Assembly: GCF_016907845.1 (NCBI RefSeq)
Contig: NZ_JAFBCS010000001.1
Location: forward strand, 1,736,001-1,800,000
Length of the DNA stretch: 64,000 nucleotides
Direction of reading: 5' to 3'
DNA from: Arcanobacterium pluranimalium
GTDB lineage: Bacteria > Actinomycetota > Actinomycetes > Actinomycetales > Actinomycetaceae
Shown: positions 46,199-55,414 of the stretch, one piece after another
Numbering within the stretch: position 1 is the first letter of the stretch
Layout: each line of letters starts with the position of its first letter
Program-made: the position numbers and the translations under genes
The notes under the pieces: generated by a model
Databases searched by the model: none
Told to the model about the DNA's origin: nothing
Seen by the model: only the letters and a program-made list of their open reading frames with translations

Positions 46199-46948
46199 CT
46201 ATCCAAGGTAGTGGGGCACGAGGCCGAGTAGCTTGTTGAAGTTGTCAAGGATTGGTACGAACCCTCCGAGCTGGATCTGATCTTTACCGACTGCTTCGAA
46301 GCTAGGTATTTCACCACGTAGCACGCCGCCAGCTACATCCAGATCCGCGAAAACCATCTTTGCACTCGGCTTATCAGATAGCCCTTCGACTACGCGGAGC
46401 TTGTGATCTTTGATGCGAATAATCAGTGCCGGACCTCCAACGACTGCAAGTTGTAGATCGCCGTCTCTCATTCTGCTAGCGGCTTCCTTGCCTGCAACAT
46501 CATGATTTGCGATTTCCGCCAGAGCATACGCCGCAATATGCAATGTGAGGATCGTATTGCGACGCCGGAATTCGGCGTCTTGGAGTTTCTCAGGCGTAGG
46601 CATGAGATATTCAGTCAAAATATTTGTGAGGTTAGTGAAAGGTCCGGTCAAGAATTTGATTCTCCGAATGCCTCGCACTGGAATAGGTGCACCCGTTCCC
46701 GCAAACATCTTGTTGACCATCACCGGAGCAGGAAATGCCAGGTTCATGGTGTTGGGCCCTGCGCCAGACAGATGCTTGATAGTACCGTTTTTGATTACCA
46801 ACCTCATGGTGCCCTTTGGGCTGGTGAATTGGATTGTTTCATCGGCATGAGCGATGACTTGCGCAGCTTTATCGTCGAGCTGAACCAAAGTCTCAAGTGT
46901 GCGCAGCACACCAAAAAGATTGACTCGACTTAATGTTGCATTATCCAT
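46199..46948 (-). CDS. Tandem SCP2-like protein A
   Basis: First gene of the operon, not a family I can name. Start ATG 46948 follows AGGAGG at eight bases; an upstream in-frame ATG (47050) lacks a site. 249 residues appear as two SCP2-like modules: TSPKGTMRLVIKNGTIKHL then NTMNLAFPAPVMVNKMFAG, and LQLAVVGGPALIIRIKDHKL then SAKMVFADLDVAGGVLRGE. It parallels protein B in layout although the two differ in sequence. The middle is basic and helical. Likely cytoplasmic carrier or scaffold for a hydrophobic ligand; no catalytic motif identified. Confidence 0.5.
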   Translation of the reverse strand: MDNATLSRVNLFGVLRTLETLVQLDDKAAQVIAHADETIQFTSPKGTMRLVIKNGTIKHLSGAGPNTMNLAFPAPVMVNKMFAGTGAPIPVRGIRRIKFLTGPFTNLTNILTEYLMPTPEKLQDAEFRRRNTILTLHIAAYALAEIANHDVAGKEAASRMRDGDLQLAVVGGPALIIRIKDHKLRVVEGLSDKPSAKMVFADLDVAGGVLRGEIPSFEAVGKDQIQLGGFVPILDNFNKLLGLVPHYLG

Positions 46949-47293
46949 ATAGGTCGCCTCCTCGTTGAGCTTTAAGATAATAGTACCGTCAGTTCGGATA
47001 AATTTCGTGCGTTTTATAAAAGTTTTCAACAGAGCGAAAACATTTGCCACCTGAGATGCGGATCCATTTCGGGACTTTCGTCCGAACCGAAGCTGGTAGT
47101 TCCGTCATCGATAAGTTCAATCTCGATTCAAATAGGCAGCTTGAGCAGACCACACCACATGAATCACACTCTTATCGATAAAGCAACTGCTCTAAACCCC
47201 AATTTCGCGGGGAAAATGCGCCCTGAGCAAAACAAGCGACCACTTATGCCTCACGAGTTCTGCCACCGGGTCAGAAAATGAAAGTATATTTTC
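46949..47293. other. Promoter region between the transketolase operon and DUF1801 gene
   Basis: 345 bp. It contains two ATCGATAA elements, one within a perfect TTATCGATAA palindrome (47172-47181) and one at 47107-47114, possible operators. Minus-strand TACTAT and TATAAA words lie near 46985-47020 but I cannot pair them with a -35. A CTGAGATG word (47047) is not part of a TPP riboswitch. Confidence 0.45.
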
Positions 47294-47722
47294 ATGGCAA
47301 CAGTTGAAATGAAAAGCGGGGAAAATCTAGAAGAATTCCTCAGTCCAATCCTGAATAAAATTCCTAACCCAGATAATAAGAAAGCTACTCTCGAGCTAAT
47401 TGCACGAATTCTCAAAACGTATCCGCAGCTAAAACTGCGTATTGCATGGAATCAGCCAATGTTTACTGATCACGGCACGTTCATCTTGGGGATGTCGTTT
47501 GCAAAAGCTCATTTCTCGATCAGCCCCGAGTACAAGGGCATGGTCGAATTTGCGCCTAAGCTCGATAAACTCGGCATGGACTACTCCAAGATGCTGATCA
47601 GAATTCCGTGGGCAGGCGAGGTTCCTTTCGCTCTCATCCAAGAGATCATTGAATTCAATATGAAAGATAAAGCAGAAGTCACCACATTCTGGCGGCATGA
47701 TAAGCGCGACGACGATTGCTAA
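47294..47722 (+). CDS. DUF1801 (YdhG/Fra-like iron chaperone) domain protein
   Basis: 142 residues with the DUF1801 fold: LKLRIAWNQPMFTDHGTFILGMSFAKAHFSISPE (quoted in parts: LRIAWNQPMFTDHG, LGMSFAKAHFSIS), then EFAPKLDKLGMDYSKMLIRI. Family members are proposed iron chaperones; the function is not well established. Divergent from the transketolase operon. ATG 47294 is preceded by a weak site. Confidence 0.75.
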   Translation: MATVEMKSGENLEEFLSPILNKIPNPDNKKATLELIARILKTYPQLKLRIAWNQPMFTDHGTFILGMSFAKAHFSISPEYKGMVEFAPKLDKLGMDYSKMLIRIPWAGEVPFALIQEIIEFNMKDKAEVTTFWRHDKRDDDC

Positions 47723-48001
47723 AGGCCGTCATTAGCGCACGCTTGCTACGGCCAAAGGAGCGCCAACGAGTGCAAAGGAACGCACGAGTGCACGTCCCAC
47801 CAATCCCCCAAGTGCTCAGATCAAACGCTTGCTACGGCCAAACCGAATGCAAACAAGCGCATGGATCAGCCGAACACTGAGCCGATCACAAGCTAAGCCG
47901 GCATAGAGCCAGCAATACAACAATGGGCAGTACCAGATTTCTGGTACTGCCCATTGAGTTACCAACGCAAACATCAGTTTTTGTTGGCCAAGTAGGAAAC
48001 C
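47723..48001. other. Spacer with 18-bp direct repeat and kup terminator
   Basis: 279 bp. An exact 18-bp repeat ACGCTTGCTACGGCCAAA occurs at 47739-47756 and 47825-47842, 86 bp apart. Near 47921 the kup hairpin begins. No gene. Confidence 0.6.
47921..47956 (-). terminator. kup terminator hairpin, 16-bp stem
   Basis: Perfect stem 47921-47936 with 47941-47956, four-base loop, 45 bp after the kup stop and facing the DUF1801 gene. No T-run. Confidence 0.65.
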
Positions 48002-50062
48002 TTATAGGTAAATCGACCCACCGATAATTACAGTGCGATGGCGCGGCAGGCGGAATGCTTCCATTCGCGATCCAGCATTGCGGCTGAGGAACATGTAGAG
48101 CGAACGCCGCCAGCGCAAATACCAAGGAATTTCGTCACTCGGGCGGAAATCCATCACAGATAGGAAGTATCGAGCCTCGTCATTAGCGTAAACAAAATCA
48201 GGATCTTTACCTGAGCTCCACTTCAAATTGTGTGGAATATTTTGATTGTCGTTAAAGCCCAGCTGGATGGTCATACTCATAATGCCATCTTCTGGCTCAC
48301 CAAGGCGTTCAATACTGACACGATCCACGTGTCGCACATGCGGAATATTTCTCACCAATACGCGCACAAATACGATCTGCTCATGAAGCGTATGGTTAAA
48401 ACGCACATTTTCCTTGAGCGCAAGCGGCACAGTGCCAGTGCTTTGATGCAGGTAAATAGCTTGGCCAGGAATTCGCGGCAGATTGAGTGCTCTAATCTTC
48501 GTGAGCCACTCATCGAGCGGCATTTCAATCTCGCCACGCACCTTGTGAACGGTATACGATCCCCACATCCACGTCGTCATAATAATGATCACGCTGAAAG
48601 CAATTGCAATCGGCAACCAACCACCGGTTGGAATCTTCATCACGTTGGCCGCGAAGTAGAACGTCTCGAGAATTCCAACAATCGTGAGCACTGGAAGAAG
48701 CCGAATAATCGACCACTTCCACACGATATGGGCGTAGGCGCAGAACAGTGCCAGTGTGAGCATCTCCGTGCCAGTAACTGCCAAGCCATAAGCGTTCGAA
48801 AGCGCCCCAGAGGATCTAAAGCCAAGAATCAAGGCAGCAACACCAACCATGAGCATGCTGTTGATTCCAGGAATATAAATCTGGCCACCTTCCGACTTCG
48901 AAGTGTGCATAATGCGCATTCGCGGCACCAAGCCGAGGTTCAATGCCTGTTGGGTCACCGAGAAAGCACCAGAAATCACTGCTTGCGAAGCGATAACGGT
49001 AGCCGTCGTCGCCAGAATAACGACCGGCCACAACAAGGATTCAGGCACCAAATTGAAGAATGGATTCGATACGGCCGAGGGTTCGTTAATCAGTAGTGCA
49101 CCTTGACCTAAATAATTGATGGTCAAGCATGGGAATACGAGCAGCAGCCACGCAGTGACGATCGGCTTGCGGCCAAAATGCCCCATATCGGCATATAGCG
49201 TCTCGGCACCGGTAATGGCCAGCACTGATGCACCAAGCGCCACAAAGCCCATGAACGGATGAGCAATAGCAAACGCCAACGCGTGATGCGGCGACATCGC
49301 ACCAATAATTCCCGGATGCGCAATAATATGTGGCACGCCTAGCAGTGCCAGCGTGATGAACCAGCCCACCATCACTGGACCAAAAAGCCTGCCCACCTTA
49401 CCCGTTCCAAATTTTTGGATTGAGAACAAAGCAATCAGGATGATCAGCGAAATTGGCACTACGGCCTTAGTCGCCGCAGGCGAGATGAGCTCCAGACCTT
49501 CCACAGCCGACATCACAGAAATTGCCGGAGTGATAATGGAATCACCATAAAAGAGCGATGCTCCAAGGATCCCTAAAAATGTGAAGATCCCAAATAGTCG
49601 CCGTCCTTTGGTCGCCTTGCGTAAAAGCGCTGTTAACGCGAGGATTCCGCCTTCGCCGTCGTTGCCAGCTCGCATGACCAAGAATAGGTATTTGTACGTC
49701 ACAACCAGTGTGATTGACCAAAATACCAGAGAAATAATTCCGTAAATACTCTCTTGGTTCACCGGGATGAGTCCGTGATCAAGATTGAAAACCGCGTGCA
49801 TCGCGTAGAGAGGGGAAGTACCGATGTCACCGAAAATCACTCCAAGGGCAGCAAGCATCAACGCTGCTTGACTCGATTTCGTGTGAGGTATGCCGTGGGT
49901 ATTAATCTCTCCAGTTTGCGTGGGATCAGTTACAGTTGCTTCCGACGCCGGAGTTTGGGTTGCGTCCTGCGCAACATCATTCGCTTCAACGTCTTGTGCA
50001 CGATCTTCAGATTTCTCGTCCGATTCTGGCTGATCATCTAATTCATCGAATGCATACTGCAT
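48002..50062 (-). CDS. kup: Kup-family potassium uptake protein
   Basis: K+:H+ symporter of the KUP/HAK/KT family. 686 residues: ~65-residue acidic N-terminal tail, then about twelve hydrophobic segments and a ~150-residue cytoplasmic C-terminal domain. Hallmarks: ALGVIFGDIGTSPLYA at the first helix, RAGNDGEGGILALTALL, GAETLYADMGHFG, and TEMLTLALFCAYAHIVWKW. Complete. Followed by a hairpin. Confidence 0.93.
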   Translation of the reverse strand: MQYAFDELDDQPESDEKSEDRAQDVEANDVAQDATQTPASEATVTDPTQTGEINTHGIPHTKSSQAALMLAALGVIFGDIGTSPLYAMHAVFNLDHGLIPVNQESIYGIISLVFWSITLVVTYKYLFLVMRAGNDGEGGILALTALLRKATKGRRLFGIFTFLGILGASLFYGDSIITPAISVMSAVEGLELISPAATKAVVPISLIILIALFSIQKFGTGKVGRLFGPVMVGWFITLALLGVPHIIAHPGIIGAMSPHHALAFAIAHPFMGFVALGASVLAITGAETLYADMGHFGRKPIVTAWLLLVFPCLTINYLGQGALLINEPSAVSNPFFNLVPESLLWPVVILATTATVIASQAVISGAFSVTQQALNLGLVPRMRIMHTSKSEGGQIYIPGINSMLMVGVAALILGFRSSGALSNAYGLAVTGTEMLTLALFCAYAHIVWKWSIIRLLPVLTIVGILETFYFAANVMKIPTGGWLPIAIAFSVIIIMTTWMWGSYTVHKVRGEIEMPLDEWLTKIRALNLPRIPGQAIYLHQSTGTVPLALKENVRFNHTLHEQIVFVRVLVRNIPHVRHVDRVSIERLGEPEDGIMSMTIQLGFNDNQNIPHNLKWSSGKDPDFVYANDEARYFLSVMDFRPSDEIPWYLRWRRSLYMFLSRNAGSRMEAFRLPRHRTVIIGGSIYL

Positions 50063-50155
50063 GCGGACAGCCTAACACTGGAAATCCTAAATCCCTATAT
50101 CGATCGCGAATTGTACAGTATTATCTTCGTTACGAATTGTGGCTTAACGAAGTTT

Positions 50156-50686
50156 TTACGGCATATCTTCCCACATGAGCACGCCGTTTAATCCTCGAAT
50201 TATCGAAACGGCATAGGTGGCATCCTCAGCAATCGCTTGCTCATGAGCTGCAATGAGGTGCGTTAAAAGCCGCTGAGCAGTATCCGTACCGCTTTCAAAG
50301 CCGGCGATGCCCGTCACCTCGCCATGAGAAGTGATCACAACACCAGGCCGCCCACCAAAACGCGCCGCGAGCCCACGCCGCAACCCGGCCGCTGCGGCGT
50401 CGCCATCCTCAACTGGATCAAGATCAAGACCTGCTGGAATACCAGCTCTACTCTGGAAACCTCCTTGGTGGTCGCCCAGGCGAAACCACTTCCCTTGCGC
50501 TTTCGCCACAATTTTTCCGGCGACGACGACGATATCCGTCCCGCGCAAACCGCGGCTGCCATCTGCCCACCGCACCTGCGCCAGCGCGCGCGAAAGGACT
50601 GCTCCCAGATCATCTGAACTCGTTATCTGCGCAAGTCCCGGCACCGGCACGCATATAAAGTCTTGACCATCTATAACCTTATTCAT
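50156..50686 (-). CDS. Short CofE/F420-0 gamma-glutamyl ligase-like protein
   Basis: 176 residues from ATG 50686; the frame is open to 50788 but that would overlap the divergent valS start. N-terminal half resembles F420-0:L-glutamate ligase (CofE/FbiB): VPVPGLAQITSSDDLG, RGTDIVVVAGKIVAKAQGKW. It is much shorter than CofE (~250) and the ligase's central Ala-x-Ala-Gly-Val-Asp segment and the metal motif ITDTFGR are replaced (AGIPAGLDLDPVEDGD; VVITSHGEVTGIAGF). No other F420 genes are here. Function uncertain; it may be a CofE paralogue with changed substrate. Start uncertain. Confidence 0.55.
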   Translation of the reverse strand: MNKVIDGQDFICVPVPGLAQITSSDDLGAVLSRALAQVRWADGSRGLRGTDIVVVAGKIVAKAQGKWFRLGDHQGGFQSRAGIPAGLDLDPVEDGDAAAAGLRRGLAARFGGRPGVVITSHGEVTGIAGFESGTDTAQRLLTHLIAAHEQAIAEDATYAVSIIRGLNGVLMWEDMP

Positions 50687-50774
50687 CATCACGATCATAA
50701 CGAGAGAGGGTGAAGCACACCACCTCAGCGATGAGCAAATTCGGAATTCTTGGCATTCGTGGGAGAATAGAGGC

Positions 50775-53435
50775 ATGACTGAAAACAACTCCGCATTGCT
50801 CGATCACACCGAGGTTCCGGAAAGGGCCGCTCTTGAAGGTCTTGAAGACCGCTGGGGCAAAACATGGGCCGAAACTGGCACCTATTCATTCAATCGCGAC
50901 ACCAGTCGTGATCAGGTTTTTTCGGTGGACACCCCACCTCCAACAGTTTCTGGTTCACTCCACGTTGGCCACGTTTTTAGCTATACCCATACCGACGTTA
51001 TCGCACGGTATAAGCGTATGCAGGGCATGAACGTTTTCTACCCGATGGGCTGGGACGACAACGGTCTGCCCACCGAGCGCCGCGTACAAAACTACTACGG
51101 CGTGCGCTGCGATCCGTCGCTGCCTTACGAGGAGAATTTCGTTCCTCCACACGACGGCGGTGATGGCAAGTCCATCAAATACGCTGATCAAGTACCGATT
51201 TCCCGCCGCAATTTCATCGAATTATGTTGGAAGCTCACCGCCGAAGATGAAAAACAATTCGAAAATCTCTGGCGTCACCTCGGACTCTCCGTTGACTGGG
51301 AGCAAAATTACCAGACGATTGGCGCCAAAGCACAGAAAGTTGCCCAGGCTGCTTTCTTGAAGAACCTTGAACGTGGCGAAGCTTATCAAGCTCAGGCTCC
51401 TGGCCTGTGGGACGTGACGTTCCAGACCGCCGTCGCCCAAGCAGAACTTGAAGCGCGCGACTACCCCGGCGCTTACCACGCCCTTGCTTTCCACGCTGCG
51501 TCGGGAGACGACGTCGTCATTGAAACGACGCGACCAGAGTTACTCCCTGCGTGCGTTGCGCTCATCGCTCATCCCGACGACGAACGCTACCAGCATCTTT
51601 TTGGCACCACAGTGACCTCGCCAGTGTTTAATGTGGAGCTTCCTGTGCTCGCCCACCCAGCCGCCGAGATGGACAAGGGTGCAGGCATTGCTATGTGCTG
51701 TACCTTTGGTGATCTCACCGACGTGCAATGGTGGCGCGAGCTTTCTTTGCCAATGCGTTCTGTGCTCGGCAAAGATGGACGCCTCATTCGGGAAACCCCC
51801 GAGTGGATCACCGATCCTGCTGGCGTGACGATGTATGAAGAAATGGCAGGGAAAACGACTTTCTCTGCCCGCAAAGCACTCGTTGAAAAGCTCAAGGAAA
51901 CAGGCGAAATGATCGGCGATGAAAAGCCGACCACTCGCAAGACTAACTTCTTTGAAAAGGGCGATAAGCCGCTCGAGATTGTGACCTCGCGTCAGTGGTA
52001 CATTCGCAATGGTGGCCAGTCACACACCGAGGCAAACGGTAATGAGCTGCGCGAAAACCTCCTGTTCCGCGGGAAAGAAGTTGATTTCCATCCTGATTTC
52101 ATGAGGGTTCGCTATGAGAACTGGGTGCAGGGCTTGAACACTGACTGGCTAATTTCTCGCCAGCGTTTCTTCGGTGTGCCTATTCCACTGTGGTATCGCA
52201 TCACCGAATCAGGTGACGTCAATTACGACGACGTGCTCGTTCCATCTTTTGAACAGCTGCCTGTTGACCCATCCTCAGATTGCCCTCCTGGTTTTGACGA
52301 GGCGCAGCGCAATGCTCCCGGTGGATTTGCTGCTGAAATTGACATTATGGACACATGGGCAACTTCGTCGCTCACCCCGCAGATTGCTGGTGGCTGGTTG
52401 ACGGATGAGGATTTGTTCAGCAAGGTTTACCCGATGGACGTGCGTCCACAGGGTCAAGATATTATTCGCACCTGGCTCTTCTCGACCATTGTGCGTGCTC
52501 ATCTTGAATTTGGCGAGGTTCCGTGGAAGCATGCAGCGATCTCGGGATGGATTCTCGATCCGGATCGCAAGAAGATGTCTAAGTCCAAGGGCAATGTGGT
52601 CACGCCGATGGGCTTGCTCGAAAAGCACGGTTCCGACGCCGTTCGGTACTGGGCAGCATCGGCTCGCCTCGGCACCGATGCGGCATTCGACGAACAGCAG
52701 ATGAAGATCGGCCGTCGTCTGGCGATGAAAGTGCTCAATGCTTCGAAGTTTGCAATGCAAGCCTCTGGTGTTGGCACGGCCGTTGATCTCGATCTGAATG
52801 CCGTGGTGTGCGAACTTGATAAGTCCCTACTTGCCGAGCTCGCCACTGTGGTTGAGCAGGCCACTGCGGCAATGGAGAACTTCGATCATACCAAGGCGCT
52901 TGAAGTGACGGAAACGTGCTTCTGGACGTTCTGCGATGACTATATTGAATTAGTCAAAGAGCGAGCTAATGACCGCGACGGCGTTTATGCAGCTGCGGGG
53001 CGCGAAGCTGAGGTACGTTCGGCTCGCGTGACGCTCAATATTGCGGTGGATACTTTCGTTCGTCTCCTCGCGCCGTTCCTCCCCTACGCAACTGAAGAGG
53101 TGTGGTCATGGTATCGCACCGGTTCTGTGCATCGAGCTGCATGGCCAGAGGTTTCAGAACTTGCGGTAGTGGAGAATAACGACGCCCAAGCAGCGGTTTT
53201 GCATGCTGCTGGTGCAGCTCTATCTGCGCTACGCAAGGTGAAAACAGAACAAAAGGTCAGCCAGCGCACACCTTATGCCGCCGTCACCTTGCAGGTGCCC
53301 GAGCAGCTGATTCATTCAGTTGAAGCTGCCCGTGAAGATCTGACAAATTCAGCTCATATCCACGGGAAATTCACTATAACATGCGAAAATACAGACGGAG
53401 ATGCAGTTCTCGTTTCGGCGTTTGAACTGGAATAA
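50775..53435 (+). CDS. valS: Valyl-tRNA synthetase
   Basis: Charges tRNA-Val with editing of Thr. 886 residues. HIGH motif PPPTVSGSLHVGHVFSYT; WDDNGLPTERRVQ; DIMDTWATSSLTPQI; DPDRKKMSKSKGNV. It belongs to the short actinobacterial ValS form, lacking the C-terminal coiled coil seen in E. coli, as far as I can see. AGAGGC precedes the ATG. No T-box leader is visible (the 5' region overlaps a divergent gene). folC follows ileS, not valS, here. Confidence 0.96.
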   Translation: MTENNSALLDHTEVPERAALEGLEDRWGKTWAETGTYSFNRDTSRDQVFSVDTPPPTVSGSLHVGHVFSYTHTDVIARYKRMQGMNVFYPMGWDDNGLPTERRVQNYYGVRCDPSLPYEENFVPPHDGGDGKSIKYADQVPISRRNFIELCWKLTAEDEKQFENLWRHLGLSVDWEQNYQTIGAKAQKVAQAAFLKNLERGEAYQAQAPGLWDVTFQTAVAQAELEARDYPGAYHALAFHAASGDDVVIETTRPELLPACVALIAHPDDERYQHLFGTTVTSPVFNVELPVLAHPAAEMDKGAGIAMCCTFGDLTDVQWWRELSLPMRSVLGKDGRLIRETPEWITDPAGVTMYEEMAGKTTFSARKALVEKLKETGEMIGDEKPTTRKTNFFEKGDKPLEIVTSRQWYIRNGGQSHTEANGNELRENLLFRGKEVDFHPDFMRVRYENWVQGLNTDWLISRQRFFGVPIPLWYRITESGDVNYDDVLVPSFEQLPVDPSSDCPPGFDEAQRNAPGGFAAEIDIMDTWATSSLTPQIAGGWLTDEDLFSKVYPMDVRPQGQDIIRTWLFSTIVRAHLEFGEVPWKHAAISGWILDPDRKKMSKSKGNVVTPMGLLEKHGSDAVRYWAASARLGTDAAFDEQQMKIGRRLAMKVLNASKFAMQASGVGTAVDLDLNAVVCELDKSLLAELATVVEQATAAMENFDHTKALEVTETCFWTFCDDYIELVKERANDRDGVYAAAGREAEVRSARVTLNIAVDTFVRLLAPFLPYATEEVWSWYRTGSVHRAAWPEVSELAVVENNDAQAAVLHAAGAALSALRKVKTEQKVSQRTPYAAVTLQVPEQLIHSVEAAREDLTNSAHIHGKFTITCENTDGDAVLVSAFELE

Positions 53436-53509
53436 ACAGCCGTGCTGTTATTTAATTATGAATAAATAGAGGGCTTCATCGGGACGCTCGTAAAACGGAG
53501 AGGACTAAT

Positions 53510-55345
53510 ATGAGTGAATTTTTGGAAGAAGAAGGCATCTCTTTTACGCCTGGAAAAATCCAAGTCACAGAATCGATGTCTGTACCTGCATTGCTACGGC
53601 GTCTCGGTGAAGAAGCCCCCAAGCGCACAGTGATCGAACGCAAATCGACGTTCTCCAACCAGTGGGTTTCAGTTACTTTCGGGCAATTCATCAACGAAAT
53701 CCGGGAAGTAGCTCGAGGACTAATCGCTTCTGGTATCAAGCCGGGCGATAAAATCGCGATCATGGCGCATACGTCCTATGAATGGTCGCTATTTGATTTT
53801 GCTATTCAGTTTGCTGGCGCACATGCCATCCCAATCTACGAAACATCGTCGACGGATCAGGCCAAGTGGATTATCTCCGATGCTGGTATTCGCGCCGCTG
53901 TGGTAGAAAACGCCAATCTCAAAAACGTGCTCGAACCACTTCTTGGCAAAATTAAGGGCTTTGACACCATCTGGATGCTTTCAGATGATGCCCAAGGCAA
54001 GCTCACGCAGCTTGGCGCTAATATCGACGACGCCGAAATCGACAAACGCATCGATGCCGTGCGCGCTGACGATTTATGGACGATCATCTACACGTCGGGC
54101 ACAACTGGACGCCCCAAGGGAGTAGAGCTCACCCAACGCAACGTGCTCCACGTCGTCATGAACGGCCCTACCCACAGCGGACTCATTAAGATACTGTCGA
54201 GTAAGGGATCACGCACTGTTCTCTTCTTACCAATGGCGCATGTATTCGCTAGATTCATTAATCTGGTTGTGTTCTTTGGCGGTAGCGTGATCGGGTATAT
54301 TCCTGATACGCGCAACCTGGTGTCGGATATGCAGACGTTCAAGCCTACGTTCGTGCTGGCCGTTCCACGAGTCTTTGAAAAGATTTACAATGCTGCCGAT
54401 GCTAAAGCAGGTAGCGGACTCAAGCTCCGCACATTCCGCAGTTTTGCAAAGGTTGCCATCAATTATTCGCGAGCTCTCGACACTCCCGAAGGTCCTTCAA
54501 AAGCGCTTTCGCTCCAACGCCAGTTGGGCGATAAGCTCGTTTATTCAACCATTCGCGAGCTCATGGGTGGTCGCCTGAAATACGCCATCTCCGGTGGCGC
54601 TCCACTCGGTGAGCGACTCGGCCACTTCTTCCGTGGTATGGGTATCACGGTGTTTGAGGGCTATGGTTTGACCGAAACCAGTGCTCCTACCACAGTAAAC
54701 CGTTTAGACAAGATCAAGATCGGTTCTGTTGGAGCAGCATATCCTGGGTGCTACGTCAAAGTTGCCGACGACGGCGAAATCCTCGTCAAAGGTGACCACG
54801 TCTTTAAGCGGTACTACAACAACCCCAAGGCCACTGCCGAAGCATTTACAGACGACGGCTGGTTCCGCACCGGAGATATTGGACGTATCGACGACGAAGA
54901 GTACGTGTGGATCACGGGACGCAAGAAAGAGCTGATTGTGACCGCCGGTGGAAAGAACGTTGCCCCTGCCGAGCTTGAGGATCGGCTACGCGGACACCCA
55001 CTCATCTCTCAAGTGGTCGTGGTAGGTGACAAGAGACCATTTATTGGCGCTCTCATTACTCTCGACGCAGACGCGCTCCCCCAATGGTTGAGCAATCACA
55101 ACCTTGAGCCAATTCCGCTCTCACAGGCGATCAATGACCCACAGATCCTGGCGTCCATTGACCGTGCTGTTAAACGCGCTAATAACCACGTCTCGCGAGC
55201 TGAATCGATTCGAAAATTTGTGATACTTCCAAGCGACTTCACCGTTGAAAATGGATATCTTACTCCATCGTTGAAAGTGCGTCGCAATCAAGTTCTCGAA
55301 GATTTTGCCGACACTATCGAAGAGCTATACGGTTCGAAGAATTAG
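53510..55345 (+). CDS. Long-chain acyl-CoA synthetase (AMP-dependent ligase)
   Basis: Activates fatty acids to acyl-CoA via acyl-AMP. 611 residues, FadD15-like bacterial size. P-loop IIYTSGTTGRPKGVELTQRN; A5 EGYGLTETSAPTTVNR; A8 GWFRTGDIGRIDDEEYVWITGRKKE (quoted in pieces: GWFRTGDIGRI, ITGRKKELIVTAGGKNVAP); C-terminal Lys region SLKVRRNQV. A strong hairpin ends it, shared with the chorismate mutase gene. Confidence 0.93.
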   Translation: MSEFLEEEGISFTPGKIQVTESMSVPALLRRLGEEAPKRTVIERKSTFSNQWVSVTFGQFINEIREVARGLIASGIKPGDKIAIMAHTSYEWSLFDFAIQFAGAHAIPIYETSSTDQAKWIISDAGIRAAVVENANLKNVLEPLLGKIKGFDTIWMLSDDAQGKLTQLGANIDDAEIDKRIDAVRADDLWTIIYTSGTTGRPKGVELTQRNVLHVVMNGPTHSGLIKILSSKGSRTVLFLPMAHVFARFINLVVFFGGSVIGYIPDTRNLVSDMQTFKPTFVLAVPRVFEKIYNAADAKAGSGLKLRTFRSFAKVAINYSRALDTPEGPSKALSLQRQLGDKLVYSTIRELMGGRLKYAISGGAPLGERLGHFFRGMGITVFEGYGLTETSAPTTVNRLDKIKIGSVGAAYPGCYVKVADDGEILVKGDHVFKRYYNNPKATAEAFTDDGWFRTGDIGRIDDEEYVWITGRKKELIVTAGGKNVAPAELEDRLRGHPLISQVVVVGDKRPFIGALITLDADALPQWLSNHNLEPIPLSQAINDPQILASIDRAVKRANNHVSRAESIRKFVILPSDFTVENGYLTPSLKVRRNQVLEDFADTIEELYGSKN

Positions 55346-55357
55346 CAGTTAGTCGGC

Positions 55358-55407
55358 TGTAATGTGTGGGGAGGCAAGGCGTGCACCATGCCTCCCCACA
55401 CATTACA
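55358..55407. terminator. Bidirectional hairpin, 19-bp perfect stem
   Basis: Stem 55358-55376 with 55389-55407 and a 12-base loop, lying between two convergent genes; 13 bp and 8 bp from their stops. No T-run on either side. Confidence 0.75.
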
Positions 55408-55414
55408 ACGCCAT

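Noticed and set aside
47040-47100. TPP riboswitch (CTGAGATG word)
   Set aside because: Only that short word is present, without the other conserved stems, and it lies on the plus strand away from a thiamine gene.
48230-49096. 288-residue plus-strand reading frame
   Set aside because: Lies wholly antisense to kup, with composition rich in His/Arg/Asn and no domain; a shadow.
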